NCBI GenBank assembly: GCA_963755435.1
Contig: CAVWJX010000011.1
Location: 186,001 to 250,000, forward strand
DNA length: 64,000 bases
Direction of reading: 5' to 3'
Source of the DNA: AP-15 sp963755435
Lineage (GTDB): Bacteria; Pseudomonadota; Alphaproteobacteria; ATCC43930; CGMCC-115725
Shown here: in pieces, positions 17,863-25,644 of the stretch
Numbering within the stretch: position 1 is the first letter of the stretch
Layout of the letters: each line of letters opens with the position of its first letter
Notes under the pieces: model-generated
The model's input: only the letters and a program-made list of their open reading frames with translations
Told to the model about the DNA's origin: nothing
Database searches by the model: none
Translations under genes and position numbers: made by a program

Positions 17863-18567
17863 TCAGGCGCGCTGCTCGGGCGGCAGTTGCAGGCGGTAGC
17901 CGACGCCTAATTCCGTCAGGATGTGAGTCGGCCGGGTTGGGTCAGGTTCGAGCTTCTGCCGCAGCCCGCGAATAAAGACGCGCAGATATTGCACCTCGTC
18001 AGCCTGGGCCGGTCCCCACACCTCGCGCAGCAGATGGCGGTGCGTCAAAACTTTGCCGGCGTGCATAACGAGGTGGCGCAACAGGTCGAATTCCTTTGGC
18101 GACAACTTGACCTCGCGGCCGCCGCGGCTGACGTGCCGGCGCACCAGATCGACCGCGAGCTCGCCCGAGACAAAGACCGGCAGCTCGCCTTGCGCCTGAA
18201 AGGCGTGGCGCAGCGCCGCGCGCAGCCGGGCCATCAGTTCGGCCATGCCGAACGGCTTACCGACATAGTCGTCGGCACCGAGATCGAGGGCCTCGACCAT
18301 CGCGCGCTCGTCGTGGCGCGCCGACAGCACGACGATCGGCATCAACGAGGTCCTCCGGATTTCGCCGATCAGCTCGATCCCGCTCCGGTCCGGCAGGCCG
18401 AGATCGAGGATCACCAGGGCGGGTTTTTCCACCGCCACGGAGCGTAGCCCGGCGGCCGCAGTTTCGGCTTCGACGATGCGATAGCCGGCAGCGGTCAAGG
18501 TGGTGCGCAGCAGGCGGCGGATCGGCGGCTCGTCATCGACGACGAGCACGATCGGCGCGCCAGCCAT
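17863..18567 (-). CDS. kdpE: OmpR-family response regulator KdpE
   Basis: The 234-residue DNA-binding response regulator has a receiver domain (about residues 5-120) with the acidic pair Asp11/Asp12, phospho-acceptor Asp55 (VILDLGLPDRSG) and Lys in VGKPF. A winged-helix domain follows (VKLSPKEFDLLRHLVMHAGKVLTHRHLL...YLRVFIRGLRQKLE), ending in HILTELGVGYRL. Together with the adjacent KdpD this would control the KdpFABC potassium ATPase under K+ limitation or turgor change. It lies 26 bases after kdpD, and AGGGGG precedes ATG 18567. No kdpFABC genes are in the window. Confidence 0.9.
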   Translation of the reverse strand: MAGAPIVLVVDDEPPIRRLLRTTLTAAGYRIVEAETAAAGLRSVAVEKPALVILDLGLPDRSGIELIGEIRRTSLMPIVVLSARHDERAMVEALDLGADDYVGKPFGMAELMARLRAALRHAFQAQGELPVFVSGELAVDLVRRHVSRGGREVKLSPKEFDLLRHLVMHAGKVLTHRHLLREVWGPAQADEVQYLRVFIRGLRQKLEPDPTRPTHILTELGVGYRLQLPPEQRA

Positions 18568-18593
18568 GCGCCCCCTAGAAGCCGTGCGCCGGC

Positions 18594-21305
18594 CTAGCCA
18601 TGGGCTAGGACCGAGCGCGGCTCGGCGCCGATTTCGGGCGCCACCGGCATGCGGATCGTCAACACCGCGCCGGAGCGGTCGCGGCGGTTGCGGGCGACGA
18701 TCCATCCGCCCAGAGCCTCGACAAAGCCGCGGCAGATCGCCAATCCGAGGCCGGTGCCGGCGCGGCGGCGGTCCTGCGCCAGCACGCGATAGAATTTATC
18801 GAAGACCCGCTCGAGATCGGCGGGCGGTATCCCCGGCCCCTCATCGACGATTTCGATCTCAACCAGCACGCCGTCGCGGCTGGCCTTGACCTCGATACGG
18901 CTGCCGACGGGGGAATATTTCGCCGCATTGTCGAGCAGATTGAACAGCACCTGCTCGAACAGCACCACGTCGAGCCGCAGCATCGGCAGTTCGGGCGCTA
19001 CGCTGACTTCCACATGATGGCGCGCGAGGACGCTTCCGGCCCGCTGCAAGGCCGCGCCGATGATCTCGCCGACATCGATCAGATCGAGCTTCAGTTCGAT
19101 CGCACCCGATTCGAGCCGGGTCATGTCCAGAAGGTTGGAGACGAAGCGGTTCAACCGTTCGGCCTCGTCTTGCAAGGTCGCGAGCAAATCCTCACGCTGT
19201 TCGGCGTCGTATTTCTCCGGGTAGCTGCGCAGGCTCGACACGGCACCGATGATCGACGCGAGCGGGGTGCGCAGATCGTGAGATATCGAGGTCAGGAGGG
19301 CGGCGCGCAACCGCTCGGTCTCGGCCAGCACCCGCGCCTCGTCGAGGCCTTTGGCCAGCGAGATGCGCTCGATTGCCACCGCCGCCTGATCGGCGAGTGC
19401 GTCGAGCAGCCGCCGCTCGTCGGGGGTCAGCAATGGCCCCGGCGCCTCGCGGTCGATGCCGATCACACCGACCGGGCCGCTGCCGGTGCGCAACGGCAGA
19501 AACAGCCGCTTGCCGCCAGGCAAGGTGTCGGCGCCGCGCCCAGCCGGGTGGTTGTGCTCCCAGCTCCACCGCGCCGCCGCCATGTCGGCGTCGTCGAGCC
19601 GGTCTTCGGGCGGGTAGCCGGAGGCGACCTCGAGCCCCTCACCATCCTTGACCGGCATCAGCAACACGGTGCGCACGCTCAGCATCGAGGCGATCTGAAA
19701 CGCCGTCGCCCACAGCAGATCGTCGAGCGCGCCGATCCCGGCGACCTTGCGGCTGAAGGCATAGAGCTCGGCCGTGGTCTTGGCCCGCGCCCGAGCGGTC
19801 ACCACCTGGCGGCGGGTCGCCGCCGTCAGATTGCTGACGATGACCGCGACGATCAGGAAAAAGAACAGCGCCACGACGTTCTCGGGGTCGCCGACCGAGA
19901 ACGTGTAGAGCGGCGGCAGGAAGAAAAAGTTGTAAGTGAGAACGCTGAGCACGCAGGCGAACAGCGACGGCAATAGGCCCCAGGCCACCGCCGAGGCCAA
20001 GACCGCGGTCAGGAACACCAGCGAGATGCTCTGAACCGCAACAAATTCCTTGAGCAGGAGGCCGATGCCGAGGGCCAGTGCGACGGTGCCGGCGCTGCCG
20101 AGATAGGGTTCGATGCGCACGTTTTGCGGGGTCGCCCGGGTGGCCACCGACTTTTCCGGAACCGGTTCCTCCGCATCCGCCGAAATCACGTGAAGGCTGA
20201 TCTGACCGGTCTTGCGCATCAGCTCGCGCACGACCGAGCCGTGCAGGAACTCGAACCAGCGCGAGCGGGCCGATTTGCCAATTACGATCTGCGTGATGTT
20301 GTTGGCGCAAGCATAGGCGACCAGCTCGTCGGCAATGTTGCGTCCCGGGATCGTGATCGTCGAGCCGCCGAGCCGCTCGGCCAGCCGCAGATAGTCGGCC
20401 ACCCGGTCGCGCTCAGTATCGTTGAGCCGCTGGGTACGTGCGGTCTCGACATAGATCGCGGTCCACGGCACGCGCAGGCGATCGGCCACTCGTCTCGCGT
20501 AGCGAATGAGCCCCGCCGTGCTCGGCGCCTCGCTAACGCAGACCAGCACCCGTTCGCCCGCCGGCCACGGCCCAGAGATTGCGTGCTCGCGCATGTGCGA
20601 CAGCAATTGCTCGTCGACCCGCTGGGCGGTGCGCCGCAAGGCCAGTTCGCGCAATGCCGTCAAGTTGCCGGTCGAGAAGAAATGGCGGACCGCGCGCTCG
20701 GCCTGCTGCGGCACATAGACCTTGCCCTCGTGCAGCCGCTTGATCAGATCCTCGGGCGAGAGATCGATGACCTCGATATCGTCGGCTTGGTCGAGCACGC
20801 TGTCGGGCACGGTCTCGCGCACCCTGATCCGGGTGATGCGGGCGATGACGTCATTCAGGCTCTCGACATGCTGGATGTTCAACGTTGCGAACACGTCGAT
20901 CCCGGCGGCGATCAGCTCCTCGACATCGAGATAGCGCTTGGGATGACGGCTGCCCGGGGCGTTGGTGTGGGCCAACTCGTCGACCAGGACGAGCTGCGGG
21001 CGCCGCTTCAGGATCGCGTCGAGATCCATCTCGGCCAGGAGGTGACCCTTATATTCGACCTGCTGCCGCGGGATGGTTTCGAGTCCTTCGAGCAACGCCT
21101 CCGTCTCGCGCCGGCCATGCGGCTCGACGATGCCGATCACGACATCGACCCCCTCGCGCCACTTGGCCCGGGCCGATTGCAGCATCTCGTAGGTCTTGCC
21201 AACGCCGGGAGCCGCTCCAAGAAAAATCTTCAGCCGGCCGCGCCCCTCCTGCCTGGCGGCCGCCAGCAGCGCCTCCGGCGACGGTCTTCCCCCGCGCTCG
21301 CTCAT
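18594..21305 (-). CDS. kdpD: Sensor histidine kinase KdpD
   Basis: Full-length KdpD of 903 residues. The N-terminal KdpD domain holds Walker A (GAAPGVGKT, 30-38) and Walker B (LVLVDELAHTNAPGSRHPKR), followed by a universal-stress-protein-like domain (about 245-370). Four membrane segments lie about 400-500, then a GAF domain, then the kinase core: His676 in SISHDLRTPLASI, N box NLLDNAAKYSP, G1 DEGPGIP, G2 GTGLGLAI. It senses K+ or ionic strength and phosphorylates KdpE. Unusually, the gene upstream is a divergent CoA-transferase rather than kdpFABC, so its output operon must be elsewhere or lost. Confidence 0.93.
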   Translation of the reverse strand: MSERGGRPSPEALLAAARQEGRGRLKIFLGAAPGVGKTYEMLQSARAKWREGVDVVIGIVEPHGRRETEALLEGLETIPRQQVEYKGHLLAEMDLDAILKRRPQLVLVDELAHTNAPGSRHPKRYLDVEELIAAGIDVFATLNIQHVESLNDVIARITRIRVRETVPDSVLDQADDIEVIDLSPEDLIKRLHEGKVYVPQQAERAVRHFFSTGNLTALRELALRRTAQRVDEQLLSHMREHAISGPWPAGERVLVCVSEAPSTAGLIRYARRVADRLRVPWTAIYVETARTQRLNDTERDRVADYLRLAERLGGSTITIPGRNIADELVAYACANNITQIVIGKSARSRWFEFLHGSVVRELMRKTGQISLHVISADAEEPVPEKSVATRATPQNVRIEPYLGSAGTVALALGIGLLLKEFVAVQSISLVFLTAVLASAVAWGLLPSLFACVLSVLTYNFFFLPPLYTFSVGDPENVVALFFFLIVAVIVSNLTAATRRQVVTARARAKTTAELYAFSRKVAGIGALDDLLWATAFQIASMLSVRTVLLMPVKDGEGLEVASGYPPEDRLDDADMAAARWSWEHNHPAGRGADTLPGGKRLFLPLRTGSGPVGVIGIDREAPGPLLTPDERRLLDALADQAAVAIERISLAKGLDEARVLAETERLRAALLTSISHDLRTPLASIIGAVSSLRSYPEKYDAEQREDLLATLQDEAERLNRFVSNLLDMTRLESGAIELKLDLIDVGEIIGAALQRAGSVLARHHVEVSVAPELPMLRLDVVLFEQVLFNLLDNAAKYSPVGSRIEVKASRDGVLVEIEIVDEGPGIPPADLERVFDKFYRVLAQDRRRAGTGLGLAICRGFVEALGGWIVARNRRDRSGAVLTIRMPVAPEIGAEPRSVLAHG

Positions 21306-21496
21306 AAGCGGAGACTAGCTTATTCGGGCGGCGTTGTTGAGGCCGGCGTGCCGGGACCGGCGGGGCGCGCTTTCCGGCTGCCCGGCTCGACCCGGCAGCC
21401 ACTTTGCGGCAATCCGCGCCGTCGCGCCGAACCCGGTTTCCGCGGTCCTATTCGAAGCGCTATAGTGGGTGCTGAATTTTCGAAGGAGTGCCGGCC

Positions 21497-22729
21497 ATGG
21501 CTGCGATCGAAGGCGTTGCGCTGGATTGCCTAGAAGGCGTGCGGGTCGTCGACTTCACCCAGTTCGAGGCGGGGCCGTCCTGCACCGAGGCGCTGGCCTG
21601 GCTCGGAGCGGAAGTGGTCAAGATCGAAAACCCGAAGACCGGCGATCCCGGTCGCCGGCTGCGGCCTGGCCATCCCGACGACGACCCCTGGTATTTCCAC
21701 CAGTTCAACGCCAACAAGAAATCGCTGACACTCAATCTGAAATCGCCGCGCGGCCTCGAGATCGTCAAAGAGCTGCTGAAAAAGGCCGACATCACGATCG
21801 AGAACATGGCCCCCGGCACGATCGAGCGGCTGGGCCTCGGCTACGATGCGGTCAAAGAGGTCAACCCGGGCATCATCTATTGCCAGGTCAAGGGCTTTGG
21901 CGAGGGCAGCCCGTATGAGAAGAATCTTGCCTTCGATATGATCGCGCAGGCGGCGGGTGGCCCGATCAGCGTCACCGGCGAGGCCGACCGGCCGCCGGTC
22001 AAGCCCGGTCCCTCGTTCGGCGACACCGGCACCGGCATGCTGATGGCGATCAGCATCCTCGCCGCCTTGCGCCAGCGCGATCGCACCGGCAAGGGAAGGC
22101 GGCTGCAGGTGGCGATGCAGGACGCGATGATCCATTACATGCGGGTGCCGTTTTCGCGCACCCAGCTCAGCGGCAAGGCGCAGCTGCGCGGCGGCAGCAG
22201 CCGGTCGAGCGCGCTATTGGCGCCCTCGGCGCTCTACCCGTGCAAGCCCGGCGGGCCGAACGACTACGTCTACGTCTTTACCAGCCGAGCCAATCCCGAG
22301 CATTGGACCCGGCTCCTCAAGGTGATCGGCCGCGAAGATTTGATCGGCGACAAGCGTTACGACACCGGGCCGGCGCGCGGCCAGCGCGTCGACGAGGTCG
22401 ACGAGATCATCGCCCAATGGACCCGCCAGCATACCAAGGAAGAGGCGATGCAGATCATTGGCGCGGCCGGGGTTCCGGCCGGCGCGGTGTTTGACACGCT
22501 CGAGCTCCTCAACGATCCCTCGCTGGCCGACCGCGCGATCATGCAGAAGATAGAGCACCCGACGACCGGCAAATTGACGGTTCCGGCCTGGCCGGTGCGC
22601 TTCGACGGCGCCCCGCCCAAGGTCGAGCCGTCGCCGCTCTTGGGCCAGCACAATGCCGCGGTACTGGAGGAATGGCTCGGCATCGGCGCCGGCGAAATCG
22701 AGGCCTTGCGCAGCGAAGGCATCATCTGA
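21497..22729 (+). CDS. CaiB/BaiF family CoA-transferase (formyl-CoA transferase-like), intact
   Basis: The 410-residue class III CoA-transferase contains FTQFEAGPSCTEALAWLGAEVVKI, ENMAPGTIERLGLGYD, the GDTGTG segment with the catalytic Asp, and the C-terminal WPVRFDGAPPKVEPSPLLGQH. It is a clear paralogue of the interrupted gene at 877-2080 and shows what that gene should look like. The donor and acceptor acids are unknown; oxalate/formate-type activity is only one possibility. GAAGGAG lies 8 bases before ATG 21497, which is preferred to GTG 21488. A GST gene follows after 35 bases, so the two probably form an operon. Confidence 0.88.
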   Translation: MAAIEGVALDCLEGVRVVDFTQFEAGPSCTEALAWLGAEVVKIENPKTGDPGRRLRPGHPDDDPWYFHQFNANKKSLTLNLKSPRGLEIVKELLKKADITIENMAPGTIERLGLGYDAVKEVNPGIIYCQVKGFGEGSPYEKNLAFDMIAQAAGGPISVTGEADRPPVKPGPSFGDTGTGMLMAISILAALRQRDRTGKGRRLQVAMQDAMIHYMRVPFSRTQLSGKAQLRGGSSRSSALLAPSALYPCKPGGPNDYVYVFTSRANPEHWTRLLKVIGREDLIGDKRYDTGPARGQRVDEVDEIIAQWTRQHTKEEAMQIIGAAGVPAGAVFDTLELLNDPSLADRAIMQKIEHPTTGKLTVPAWPVRFDGAPPKVEPSPLLGQHNAAVLEEWLGIGAGEIEALRSEGII

Positions 22730-22764
22730 CCGCTTTCTCCCTCATTCTTGCGAGGAAATTCGAG

Positions 22765-23385
22765 ATGAAACTGTATTACGCCCCTGGCGCCTGCTCGGTC
22801 GGCATCCACGTGCTGCTGGAAGAGATCGGCAAGCCTTATCAGGCCGAGATCGTCAATTTCCGCGACGGCGCGCAGTACAAGCCGCCGTTCACCGGAATGA
22901 ACCCGAAATCCAAGGTGCCGACCCTGGAGCGCGACGACGGCTCGATCCTGACTGAGTTTCCGGTGATCGCCCGCTGGCTCGCCCGCCAGAATCCGCAGGC
23001 CAATCTGATCCCGAAGGACGAGGAAACCGACACCCGCGCGATGGAGGCGATGGAATACGTGGTCGGCACGATCCACAGCCAGGGTTTCACGCGCCTCTTT
23101 CGCACCGAGCGCTTCGCCCCCTCGGCCTCGGATCACGATGCGGTCAAGGCGCAAGGCCGCGAGGTCATCGACAAGGGTTTCGCCGTGATCGACAAGGCGC
23201 TCGAGGGCAAGAGCTATCTCGGCGGCAATGACCTGTCGATTGCCGACGCGGCCTTATTTTATGTCGAGTTCTGGGGAGCGAAGCGGGTCGGCATGCAATT
23301 GCCAAAGAATTGCGCGGCTCATTTCGAGCGCATGATGGGCCGTCCGGCGGTGCAGCGCACTCTGCAGGCCGAGGGGTTGAGCTGA
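22765..23385 (+). CDS. Glutathione S-transferase, beta class-like
   Basis: The 206-residue GST has Cys10 in MKLYYAPGACSVGIH, the residue that defines beta-class enzymes. The glutathione-binding turn is LTEFPVIARWLARQ, and LSIADAALFYVEFW marks the helical domain. Beta-class GSTs conjugate or reductively process electrophiles. Placement 35 bases after the CoA-transferase repeats the arrangement near 877-2926, which suggests a joint role in degrading one compound class (inference). AGGAAA precedes the ATG. Confidence 0.87.
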   Translation: MKLYYAPGACSVGIHVLLEEIGKPYQAEIVNFRDGAQYKPPFTGMNPKSKVPTLERDDGSILTEFPVIARWLARQNPQANLIPKDEETDTRAMEAMEYVVGTIHSQGFTRLFRTERFAPSASDHDAVKAQGREVIDKGFAVIDKALEGKSYLGGNDLSIADAALFYVEFWGAKRVGMQLPKNCAAHFERMMGRPAVQRTLQAEGLS

Positions 23386-23447
23386 GCTTAAGAAATCAGG
23401 CTCGGGCCCTGGCTTCACCCACTGCGATCGGGCTCATGGCCTGCGAT

Positions 23448-23789
23448 CTATAGGTCTGTCTCGGTCTTTTGGCCCGGAAACAGCGTGGCGCGGCTCCACT
23501 CCGACCAGTTGCCGGGGACCGGGTTGTTCGGGTCGCGGTCATGACGCCAGCAGATGGTTTCGGCGTTGGGCGCGACCACCTCGTGCGAGTGCCCCTTGGT
23601 CATGACGAAATTCTGGGTGGCGACATGGCCGTTCTGCCGCTCGTCGCAATCGCTGCTCAAGGTAATCACCGCCTGGACATTGACCCGGTCCCAGGTCGGG
23701 TCGTCGAGGACCAGGGTCGCCGAGTGGCTGGAACCCGAAGAGCAGCCCGAGAAGACCAGCAGCGCCGCCAGCAAACCTAAGTACCGCAT
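23448..23789 (-). CDS. Small lipoprotein, 113 aa
   Basis: The product starts MRYLGLLAALLVFSGCSS, a lipoprotein signal peptide with lipobox FSGC and Cys at residue 16. The mature part is short, with further Cys in SSDCDERQ and TICWRHD and a C-terminal WSRATLFPGQKTETDL. It is predicted to be anchored to the outer or inner membrane; role unknown. GAGGAGATC precedes ATG 23789. The longer upstream frame lacks a ribosome site and would bury the lipobox. Confidence 0.72.
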   Translation of the reverse strand: MRYLGLLAALLVFSGCSSGSSHSATLVLDDPTWDRVNVQAVITLSSDCDERQNGHVATQNFVMTKGHSHEVVAPNAETICWRHDRDPNNPVPGNWSEWSRATLFPGQKTETDL

Positions 23790-24021
23790 CGCTCGATCTC
23801 CTCGCCGACGGCCAGACAGATAGAAGCGCCGATTGCCGCCGTGCAAGGGGGAATTGCCGCTCCGGCGCGGGCGCGCGCCGGCGACCGCCCGGGGCAGCCC
23901 TGCCGAACCGCGACGCGAACGCTGCCGGCAATCGTCCGACGATCGCATCGACCTGCGGAATAAACCCGGCGAACCATTGGTCTGGATCGGCGCAAACCAT
24001 CTCGCCATTCGGGAGAGACAG

Positions 24022-25007
24022 ATGGCCGATCATCAGACCGAGAACCATCGCGCGCGGCGGCCATCAACCGCCGCGGCTTGTTGAAATGTATGGGTTGGGC
24101 CGGGACCGGCGTCGTCTGGAGCCTCGCCGGCGGAGTACCGCGCACCATCGGCCTGGTCGGCTCGGCCGCTGCTGCCGAGACGACGCCCGGCGCGCTGACG
24201 CCCGGCGCGCTGACATTTGTGCAGATCAGCGACAGCCATATCGGCTTTCACCTGCCGCCAAACCCCGACCCGGCGGCGACCCTCGGCGAAGCGATCGCCA
24301 AGATCACAACGATGCCGGCGCAACCCGCCTTCCTGGTCCACACCGGCGATATCAGCCACCTTTCCAAGGAAGCGCAGTGGGACACCGCCGATCAGGTGAT
24401 CAAGGCGGCGAACAAGCAGGTGTTCTACATTCCCGGCGAGCACGACGTGGCCGACGCCGACAACGGCAAGGCCTATCTCGCCCGCTACGGCAAGAACACG
24501 CAAGGCAAGGGCTGGTACAGCTTTGACTTAGGCGGCGTTCATTTTATTGCGCTGATCAACGTGTTCAATTTCCAGCCCGGGTTCAAATCGGCCGGCCTCG
24601 CCACGCTCGGCAACGACCAGCTCGAATGGCTCGAAAAGGATGTCGCCGGGCGCTCGGCGAGCACCCCGATCGTCGTCCTCGCTCATTTGCCGATGTGGAC
24701 GATCTATCAGCAATGGGGCTGGGGCACCGCCGATGCCGGCCGTGCGCTCGGCTATCTGAAGCGCTTCGCCTCGGTGACCGTGTTGAACGGCCACATCCAT
24801 CAGATCATCCAAAAGGTCGAGGGACGCGTCACGTTCCACACCGCGGCTTCGACCGCGTTCCCGCAGCCGGCGCCGGGGACGGCACCCGCGCCGGGGCCGA
24901 TGCAGGTGCCGGCCGGCGACCTGCGCAAATACCTCGGCGTCAGGACCATCGATTACGTCCGTGCCAACGCCGCCCCGGCGCTGATCGACAGCCCGCTCCG
25001 CGCATAG
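24022..25007 (+). CDS. Metallophosphoesterase, Tat-type leader, N-terminal frame interrupted
   Basis: Calcineurin-like phosphoesterase with all metal motifs: ISDSHIG, HTGDISH, PGEHD (GNHD-like), VLAHLP and NGHIHQ. The main frame, about 310 residues from TTG 24078, starts inside a Tat signal: in-frame upstream codons give AINRRGLLKCMGWAGTG, a twin-arginine motif. The best start, ATG 24022 with GGGAGAG at 7 bases (MADHQTENHRAR), is one frame off. Removing one base from the CG-rich run at 24049-24060 fuses them. Export by Tat is therefore inferred. A cupredoxin gene follows after 11 bases. Confidence 0.78.
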
Positions 25008-25018
25008 GAGGCAAATCG

Positions 25019-25396
25019 ATGCTTAGAACCCGATTGCCGGCGCCGCCGCGCCACCGCCGCATCCTCCTCGTCGGCGCGTTCGCGGCCGGCGTCCTGATCG
25101 CCGGCGCCGCGGCCACTAGGGCCGCGTCCAGCCCCGCCATGGTCGAGATCCACAACTTTCAATTTGTGCCGGCGATCCTGACCGTCACCGCCGGGACGAC
25201 TGTGACCTGGACCAACGAGGACACGACCCCGCATACCGTAACCGAGCAGAACCGGCTCTTTCACTCCGCCGGGCTCGATACTAGGGATACCTTTAGCTAC
25301 AAATTCACCAGTCCCGGCGAGTTCGTCTACCGCTGCACGTTCCATCCGATGATGGTCGGCAGGGTAGTCGTCAGGCCCGCCGGCGGATCCTCGTGA
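25019..25396 (+). CDS. Cupredoxin (plastocyanin/amicyanin-like) secreted copper protein
   Basis: The 125-residue protein has a signal peptide (hydrophobic ILLVGAFAAGVLIAGAAATRA). The type-1 copper ligands are visible: His in TTPHTVTEQN, then Cys, His and Met in VYRCTFHPMMVGRV. The fold start AMVEIHNFQFVPAILTVTAGTTVTWTN is typical of amicyanin-like small blue proteins that carry electrons in the periplasm. AGGAGGCAAATCG precedes the ATG, and the gene follows the metallophosphoesterase directly, so the two exported proteins are likely coexpressed. Confidence 0.86.
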   Translation: MLRTRLPAPPRHRRILLVGAFAAGVLIAGAAATRAASSPAMVEIHNFQFVPAILTVTAGTTVTWTNEDTTPHTVTEQNRLFHSAGLDTRDTFSYKFTSPGEFVYRCTFHPMMVGRVVVRPAGGSS

Positions 25397-25448
25397 CGTT
25401 CAAATCCCGGCGACGCTCGGAACCTCGAAATAATTGTGGAGACGAGCC

Positions 25449-25547
25449 ATGTGGGATTATCCGGCAGGATTTGCGCTCGGAACCCGCGATGTGATCGGCG
25501 CCTGGCTCGTCTGCCTCGGGCTCGCGGCAGTGTGCTTTGGACTCTGA
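25449..25547 (+). CDS. Possible 32-aa single-span membrane protein
   Basis: A 33-codon frame begins MWDYPAGFALGTRD and continues into a hydrophobic stretch (VIGAWLVCLGLAAVCFGL) long enough for one membrane span. GGAGACGAGCC gives an ideal ribosome site for ATG 25449. It lies between the cupredoxin and ilvD genes. Small size and lack of recognised relatives keep confidence low; the ribosome site and the clean N-out/TM-like layout are the support. Confidence 0.4.
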   Translation: MWDYPAGFALGTRDVIGAWLVCLGLAAVCFGL

Positions 25548-25644
25548 CCCTCGAGCGCGGCCGCCTATCGGGCGGCATTGCTCAACCCCGGTCCGACCGC
25601 TACGGTAGCCGTCGCCAAAACCCAATCCCACGGGAGATGCCGAG

